This document shows positions 5,425 to 9,432 of a stretch of DNA of 9,432 nt, one piece after another; position 1 is the first letter of the stretch; each line of letters opens with the position of its first letter. This DNA comes from UBA4823 sp034436035 (lineage in GTDB: Bacteria > Chloroflexota > Anaerolineae > Anaerolineales > UBA4823): NCBI GenBank assembly GCA_034436035.1, contig DAOTVW010000154.1:1-9432 (forward strand), given 5' to 3'. The translations under genes and the position numbers were made by a program. The notes under the pieces are model-generated. The model saw only the letters and a program-made list of their open reading frames with translations. It was not told the origin of the DNA and ran no database searches.

Positions 5425-6870
5425 ATGAAAATCCGTGATAACGTAGGATTAACGTTTGATGATGTTTTGCTTGTGCCGAAACATTCGGCGATCGCCAGTC
5501 GAAAAACCATCCGCACCGATACGTGGTTAACCCCACAAATTCAAATGGCAATCCCCATTGTCAGTGCAAATATGGATACAGTCACAGAAAGTGAAATGGC
5601 AATCGCAATGGCAAGGGCAGGTGGGATTGGCATCTTGCATCGTTTTATGACTATTCAACAACAAGCGGAAATGGTTCAAAAGGTAAAACGAGCCGAAAGT
5701 TTCATTGTGGAACATCCATTGACGATCTCTCCAGAAACTCCTTTATGGAGCGCTAATCAAATCATGAAAGATTCTGACATCGGCGGGCTTGTGGTAGTCG
5801 ATCAAGAAAATCACTTATTGGGGATGCTGACAACCCGGGATATTCTGCTATCTCCTTCATTAGACATCCCTGTTGAAAAGGCAATGACACCACGTCATCG
5901 ACTAATCGTAGCCCACGCCAATGAACCGTTAAGCAATGCGCGCGCAACCCTTTACGAACATCGTATTGAAAAACTACCACTTGTCGATGAAGAAGATCAT
6001 ATTGTCGGTCTGGTAACCGCCCAAGATATAATCAAAATTCAAGAACACCCTCAAGCCACTAAGGATCAAAAAGGACGCTTGCGGGTCGGCGCTGCAATCG
6101 GTGTCACTCCGAATGATTTAACCCGTGCCAAATCCTGCGTGGACGCAGAGGTGGATGTTCTGGTCGTAGATGTTGCCCATGGCCATATGGATGCCGTTAT
6201 CGAAACGGTAAAAAAGCTAAAGATGGACTTTCCTTCTTTGCCGGTTGTTGCCGGAAATGTCGCAACGGCAGAAGGAGTAGAAGACCTCGCTCGGGCTGGC
6301 GCAGATGCTGTCAAAGTTGGCGTTGGTTCTGGTTCGATATGCATCACACGCATCGTCACCGGATTCGGGATACCTCAATTGACCGCGGTTGCAGAATGTG
6401 CCGAAGTAGGCAGAAAGTTAGGTGTACCCATTATTGCCGATGGTGGCATTCGTAATTCTGGAGACATCACAAAAGCCTTAGCAGCAGGTGCAAGCACAGT
6501 CATGTTAGGAAGCTTACTTAGCGGCACCAAAGAAAGCCCAGGAGCGACTATCTTTCGGAACGGACAAAATTATAAAGTGGTGCGCGGGATGGCTTCCCTA
6601 ACCGCAAATATCGCCCGCCGTGAAATCGAGCGACAAACAGAAATTGACTGGGATGAGTGGAGCGATGTCATCCCAGAGGGTGTAGAAGCAGTTGTCCCAT
6701 ATCGTGGTACTTTACAGGAAGTCTTGCATCAATTATTAGGCGGATTACGATCTGGGATGAGCTATTGTGGAGCGGCAACATTACCCGAACTGGTTGAAAA
6801 AGCTGAATTTATCCAAATCACCCGATCTGGTCAAATAGAATCAGGGGTTCATGATGTGACTGTCTTATAA
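5425..6870 (+). CDS. guaB: IMP dehydrogenase / GMP reductase family protein with CBS pair (GuaB-like)
   Basis: TIM-barrel purine nucleotide enzyme of 481 residues, typical IMPDH length. N-terminal FDDVLLVP (11-18) and SANMDTVTE (47-55); an inserted CBS pair at about 92-208; then VAGNVAT (275-281), the catalytic loop GVGSGSICITR (299-309) with Cys306 and Thr308, IADGGI (337-342) for the nucleotide phosphate, the RGMAS segment (387-391), PEGVEAVVPYRG (417-428) with Glu418, and GGLRSGMSYCGA (439-450). IMPDHs make XMP from IMP, the committed guanine nucleotide step. However, the flap (about 391-417) has no Arg-Tyr pair of the usual DRYF type, and the catalytic loop reads G-S-G-S-I-C-I-T rather than G-P-G-S-I-C-T-T. 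The retained Thr308/Glu418 pair is shared with GMP reductases, so a CBS-containing GMP reductase is possible. A GGAGGG site at 5415-5420 precedes the ATG by four bases. First gene of a pair with alr. Confidence 0.85.
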   Translation: MKIRDNVGLTFDDVLLVPKHSAIASRKTIRTDTWLTPQIQMAIPIVSANMDTVTESEMAIAMARAGGIGILHRFMTIQQQAEMVQKVKRAESFIVEHPLTISPETPLWSANQIMKDSDIGGLVVVDQENHLLGMLTTRDILLSPSLDIPVEKAMTPRHRLIVAHANEPLSNARATLYEHRIEKLPLVDEEDHIVGLVTAQDIIKIQEHPQATKDQKGRLRVGAAIGVTPNDLTRAKSCVDAEVDVLVVDVAHGHMDAVIETVKKLKMDFPSLPVVAGNVATAEGVEDLARAGADAVKVGVGSGSICITRIVTGFGIPQLTAVAECAEVGRKLGVPIIADGGIRNSGDITKALAAGASTVMLGSLLSGTKESPGATIFRNGQNYKVVRGMASLTANIARREIERQTEIDWDEWSDVIPEGVEAVVPYRGTLQEVLHQLLGGLRSGMSYCGAATLPELVEKAEFIQITRSGQIESGVHDVTVL

Positions 6871-6880
6871 GGAGCTTAAT

Positions 6881-8017
6881 ATGCCATTGCTAGCAATGCC
6901 TTATGCCACTTGGGTCGAGGTCGATCTCGATGCCATCCGTACGAATGTAAAAAACGTCCTCGCCATAAAAAATAGCCGAGTCATGGCAGTAGTTAAAGCG
7001 GATGGTTATGGACATGGAGCAATTCCTGTGGCGAAAGCTGCCCTGCAAGCGGGTGCAAGCTGGCTGGGAGTGGCTCGTTTTGAAGAAGCAATGGAATTAA
7101 GATTAGCTGGCATTCAAGCCCCGATTTTATTACTGGGATACCTCCCCCCACAAAAAATCGCTCTAACCATTCAATACAACATTTCCATGACAGTCTGGAG
7201 AAATGATCAAATTCAAACGGTTGCTAAGGTGGCAAACAACCTCCAGTCACCTGCTCGGTTACACTTGAAAATAGATAGTGGAATGAGTCGGATTGGAGCT
7301 CAACCTGAGGAAGTTTTCCCTCTATGTGAATCAATCGCATCCCATCCCAATCTTCTGTTGGAGGGGGTATTTACCCACTTCGCTCGTGCCGATGAACCAG
7401 ACCCTCAGCCCACATTGCTGCAACTGGAAGTCTTTCAGCAATCCCTAAAAACTATCGAGAGATTTCGTACCGAAAACACCCTAATCCATACATCTAATTC
7501 TGCTGCCGCGATCTCACCAAACTTTCCTGCTTTTGACATGGTCAGGTTAGGCATCGCCATGTATGGCTTACACCCTTCGAGCGCTGCTCCATTGCCAGAG
7601 AATTTTAAACCAGCGCTCACTTGGAAAACCGTATTAAGCCATGTGAAAACACTGCCCGCGGGCCGCGGTATCAGCTATGGTCATATTTATACCACTACAA
7701 AACAAGAGAGGATTGGAACCCTGCCAGTAGGATACGCCGATGGTTTCCGTCGTTGGAAAAATAACCAGGCTTTGATACAAGGTATCAAAGTACCTGTTGT
7801 TGGGAGGGTTTGCATGGATCAATGCATGGTACAACTCGATGCTGTTCTTGATGCTCGAGCAGGCGATGAGGTGGTTTTAATTGGCTATCAGGATTCAAAC
7901 CATCTTTCCGCTGAGGAAGTTGCAGCTGCGTGGGGTACTATCAATTACGAAGTAGTTTGCGGTATTGGGAAACGGGTGCCAAGAGTTTATCTCAACCAAA
8001 GCGCTGGGGAAAATTAA
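6881..8017 (+). CDS. alr: Alanine racemase
   Basis: PLP enzyme interconverting L- and D-alanine, supplying D-Ala for peptidoglycan. 378 residues, usual length. Lys39 in VVKADGYGHG (37-46) is the PLP lysine; Tyr266 in GISYGH (263-268) is the opposite catalytic base; Lys130 and Arg137 (KIDSGMSRIG, 130-139) match the carbamylated lysine and PLP-pyridine arginine of the Geobacillus enzyme; PVGYADG (282-288) and VGRVCMDQCM (307-316) complete the active site. An AAGGAG ribosome site at 6869-6874 overlaps the guaB stop and sits six bases before the ATG, so the two genes are probably co-transcribed and coupled. An ATG five codons further in (6896) is a less well placed alternative. It converges on the pyrophosphatase gene, whose stop is six bases away. 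Confidence 0.96.
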   Translation: MPLLAMPYATWVEVDLDAIRTNVKNVLAIKNSRVMAVVKADGYGHGAIPVAKAALQAGASWLGVARFEEAMELRLAGIQAPILLLGYLPPQKIALTIQYNISMTVWRNDQIQTVAKVANNLQSPARLHLKIDSGMSRIGAQPEEVFPLCESIASHPNLLLEGVFTHFARADEPDPQPTLLQLEVFQQSLKTIERFRTENTLIHTSNSAAAISPNFPAFDMVRLGIAMYGLHPSSAAPLPENFKPALTWKTVLSHVKTLPAGRGISYGHIYTTTKQERIGTLPVGYADGFRRWKNNQALIQGIKVPVVGRVCMDQCMVQLDAVLDARAGDEVVLIGYQDSNHLSAEEVAAAWGTINYEVVCGIGKRVPRVYLNQSAGEN

Positions 8018-8023
8018 TCAACC

Positions 8024-9376
8024 CTATCCTTCCAGCAAACCTAACACAACCGGAAGTAATTGTTTTTTTCGGGAGACAACCCCAGGTGCATCACGGGTTC
8101 CATCCGCTAATACCGGATAGGGTAGATAATCCAATACTGGTGGCGATCCAGCGCTCAAGAGCAATCGGCTGGCACCGCGCACAACATCGGTGACCAACAA
8201 AATTGCAAAATCCAAATTCTTTCGCTCGTGCATATCATTCAATGCTTTTTGTAACGCAGATAAATTTTCTGTCAGGCTCACTAAATCGGTTACTTCTACC
8301 TGAGCAATCGCAAATTTGAAACCAGCGGATTCGTATGCTTTTACATCCGTATTGACGATTTCATACGGATCTCGCTCGGTTAACCCGACCCCCGCGGATA
8401 AAACAGCTTTTCCGAAGCTTTCCACCGTTTCATCTTTTAGAGGTGAACCACCTGAAAATGCCCAACGTGCAAGCCTTTCAACAGCCAGACGGTCTCGTGT
8501 TGTTGTGGTTGGCGACTTTAATAGTAATGTATCGGAAAGCACCCCCGCAAGCAATAAACCGGCTAAAGCCGGCGGGAGGGATAAGCCCGCCTCCACAGTC
8601 CGCTCGGTGACTAAAGTCGAGGTCGACCCAACAATATCGACGCTAAAACGGATGGGTGTATGTGTGTAAGGGTTACCAAGGCGATGGTGGTCAAGGATTT
8701 CGATTAATTCAGCTTCTTCCAACGAGGCAATCGCTTGGCGCGGTTCGTTGTGATCCACCAAAATAACCTTCAAACGGGGTGGGTTGAGCAAATCACGTTG
8801 ACGGGCAATGCCATGATATAAATTTTGTTCATCAACGATAAAATAATCATCATACTCATCACGCAGGATCCGATTAATCGCATCACGGATGAACGCATTT
8901 GCGAGAAATTTTGGAACGGCTGTGTCTGCCGCTTCCCGACATGGTGCAGACATCACATCGGCTAAATTATTCTCTGTCAAAATTGGTTTTGGACCTAACA
9001 TCTGAATGAGAAAACCAAATAAACTAAAACCGCTGATCAACCCATATGGCTTTCCCTCATTGGTTACAATCGGAGCCAACCCTCCGGTGCGGGCAGCCAA
9101 TGTCCACGCTTCACTTAGCGGACTATCGGGCAGGATCGTGTCCAGTCTTTGGGATACTGATTCAAAGCGCGGGGATGCATCCGTTAATAACATTGGCGGA
9201 TCAAGTTGCAATCGTTTCAATACCCAAGCAGTTTGTGGATTGAGTGCACCTGCCCGGGCTGCAATGGTCTCCACCCCATCGCGCTGATTTAAAAGCCATG
9301 CATAACCTATTGCTGATGCAATGGTATCGGTATCCGGATTAATATGGCCAATAACATAAATTGCAGAACGAGACAT
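8024..9376 (-). CDS. ppaC: Family II (Mn-dependent) inorganic pyrophosphatase with inserted CBS pair
   Basis: Hydrolyses pyrophosphate to phosphate in the cytoplasm, pulling biosynthetic reactions forward. 450 residues against about 310 for the plain enzyme; the excess is an insert within the DHH domain. DHH motifs: GHINPDTD (10-17) with His11, Asp15 and Asp17; VDHNE (207-211) with Asp208; DHH (229-231); SDT (281-283). The insert at about 78-197 looks like two CBS motifs (roughly 78-125 and 139-196) without room for a DRTGG domain. The DHHA2 domain ends with SRKKQ (435-439), the pyrophosphate-binding Arg/Lys signature. CBS-PPases of this type are regulated by adenine nucleotides, so this one probably senses AMP/ADP/ATP. 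The ATG at 9376 has no Shine-Dalgarno but follows a TATAAT box by 15 bases. It is convergent with alr. Confidence 0.93.
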   Translation of the reverse strand: MSRSAIYVIGHINPDTDTIASAIGYAWLLNQRDGVETIAARAGALNPQTAWVLKRLQLDPPMLLTDASPRFESVSQRLDTILPDSPLSEAWTLAARTGGLAPIVTNEGKPYGLISGFSLFGFLIQMLGPKPILTENNLADVMSAPCREAADTAVPKFLANAFIRDAINRILRDEYDDYFIVDEQNLYHGIARQRDLLNPPRLKVILVDHNEPRQAIASLEEAELIEILDHHRLGNPYTHTPIRFSVDIVGSTSTLVTERTVEAGLSLPPALAGLLLAGVLSDTLLLKSPTTTTRDRLAVERLARWAFSGGSPLKDETVESFGKAVLSAGVGLTERDPYEIVNTDVKAYESAGFKFAIAQVEVTDLVSLTENLSALQKALNDMHERKNLDFAILLVTDVVRGASRLLLSAGSPPVLDYLPYPVLADGTRDAPGVVSRKKQLLPVVLGLLEG

Positions 9377-9391
9377 GGATCAATTGAAAAC

Positions 9392-9397
9392 ATTATA
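9392..9397 (-). promoter_or_regulatory. Probable -10 box of the pyrophosphatase gene
   Basis: A perfect TATAAT on the minus strand (9397-9392), 15 bases before the ATG at 9376, giving an untranslated leader of about nine bases. No good -35 is seen 16-18 bases further up (9414-9421). The rest of the right edge (9398-9432) shows nothing else recognisable. Confidence 0.55.
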
Positions 9398-9432
9398 CCC
9401 GATGATAGTAGAGTGAAGGGATAGGTTAATAC

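Noticed and set aside
5264..5551. 95-residue minus-strand ORF overlapping the guaB start.
   Set aside because: Antisense to the first 127 bases of guaB and through its promoter region, low-complexity composition, no ribosome site and no recognisable motif. Treated as a chance frame.
8045..8070. Possible terminator for alr: ACAA/TTGT around a 10-base loop followed by a run of T inside the pyrophosphatase gene.
   Set aside because: A four-pair A/T-rich stem is too weak, and the T run lies in coding sequence for the opposite gene. No convincing terminator was found between the convergent genes.
8559..8572. CCGGC-TAAA-GCCGG hairpin.
   Set aside because: It lies inside the pyrophosphatase reading frame (residues around 268-273), has no U-tract on either strand and is explained by Ala/Gly/Leu codons.

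Overview
The window is a gene-dense piece of a bacterial chromosome of moderate GC with no mobile elements, RNA genes or CRISPR. It holds two transcription units that diverge from a 216-base control region (5209-5424), plus one convergent gene at the right end. The host cannot be fixed from the sequence. A Thermotoga-type DAHP synthase, a Bacillus-type AroH chorismate mutase and a DapL-like aminotransferase together would fit Chloroflexota (Anaerolineae-like) or a Firmicutes-related lineage. This is an inference with low confidence.

Minus strand, 5208 down to 1: an aromatic amino acid operon read in the order leader peptide, aroH (chorismate mutase), aroF (DAHP synthase), tyrA (prephenate dehydrogenase), aroA (EPSP synthase), aroE (shikimate dehydrogenase), then a class I/II aminotransferase that runs off the left edge. 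Gaps are 24, -4, 3, 3 and 11 bases, so the genes are almost certainly co-transcribed. Together they cover entry to the shikimate pathway (AroF), two middle steps (AroE, AroA), the branch at chorismate (AroH) and the tyrosine branch (TyrA, with the aminotransferase as the likely last step). aroB, aroC, aroK and pheA are not in the window.

The most interesting element lies in front of aroH. A strong sigma70-type promoter (TTGACA-N17-TAGAAT) starts a transcript encoding a 27-codon leader peptide with five Tyr and two Phe codons inside eight consecutive codons (YYRYFYFY). This is followed by a textbook intrinsic terminator (11-bp stem plus eight U). A perfectly complementary 10-base segment near the end of the leader ORF can instead pair with the terminator stem and loop. 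This has all the parts of a ribosome-mediated tyrosine (and phenylalanine) attenuator, so the operon would be expressed when charged tRNA-Tyr is scarce.

Plus strand, 5425-8017: guaB-like IMP dehydrogenase/GMP reductase family gene and alr (alanine racemase), separated by 10 bases and probably one operon, with a TATAAT box and a perfect 6-bp inverted repeat near the predicted start of transcription. The GuaB-like protein lacks the flap Arg-Tyr pair typical of IMP dehydrogenases, so its exact reaction is open.

Minus strand, 9376-8024: a family II (manganese-dependent) inorganic pyrophosphatase with an inserted CBS domain pair, convergent with alr (6 bases apart) and probably read from its own very short-leader promoter at 9392-9397.
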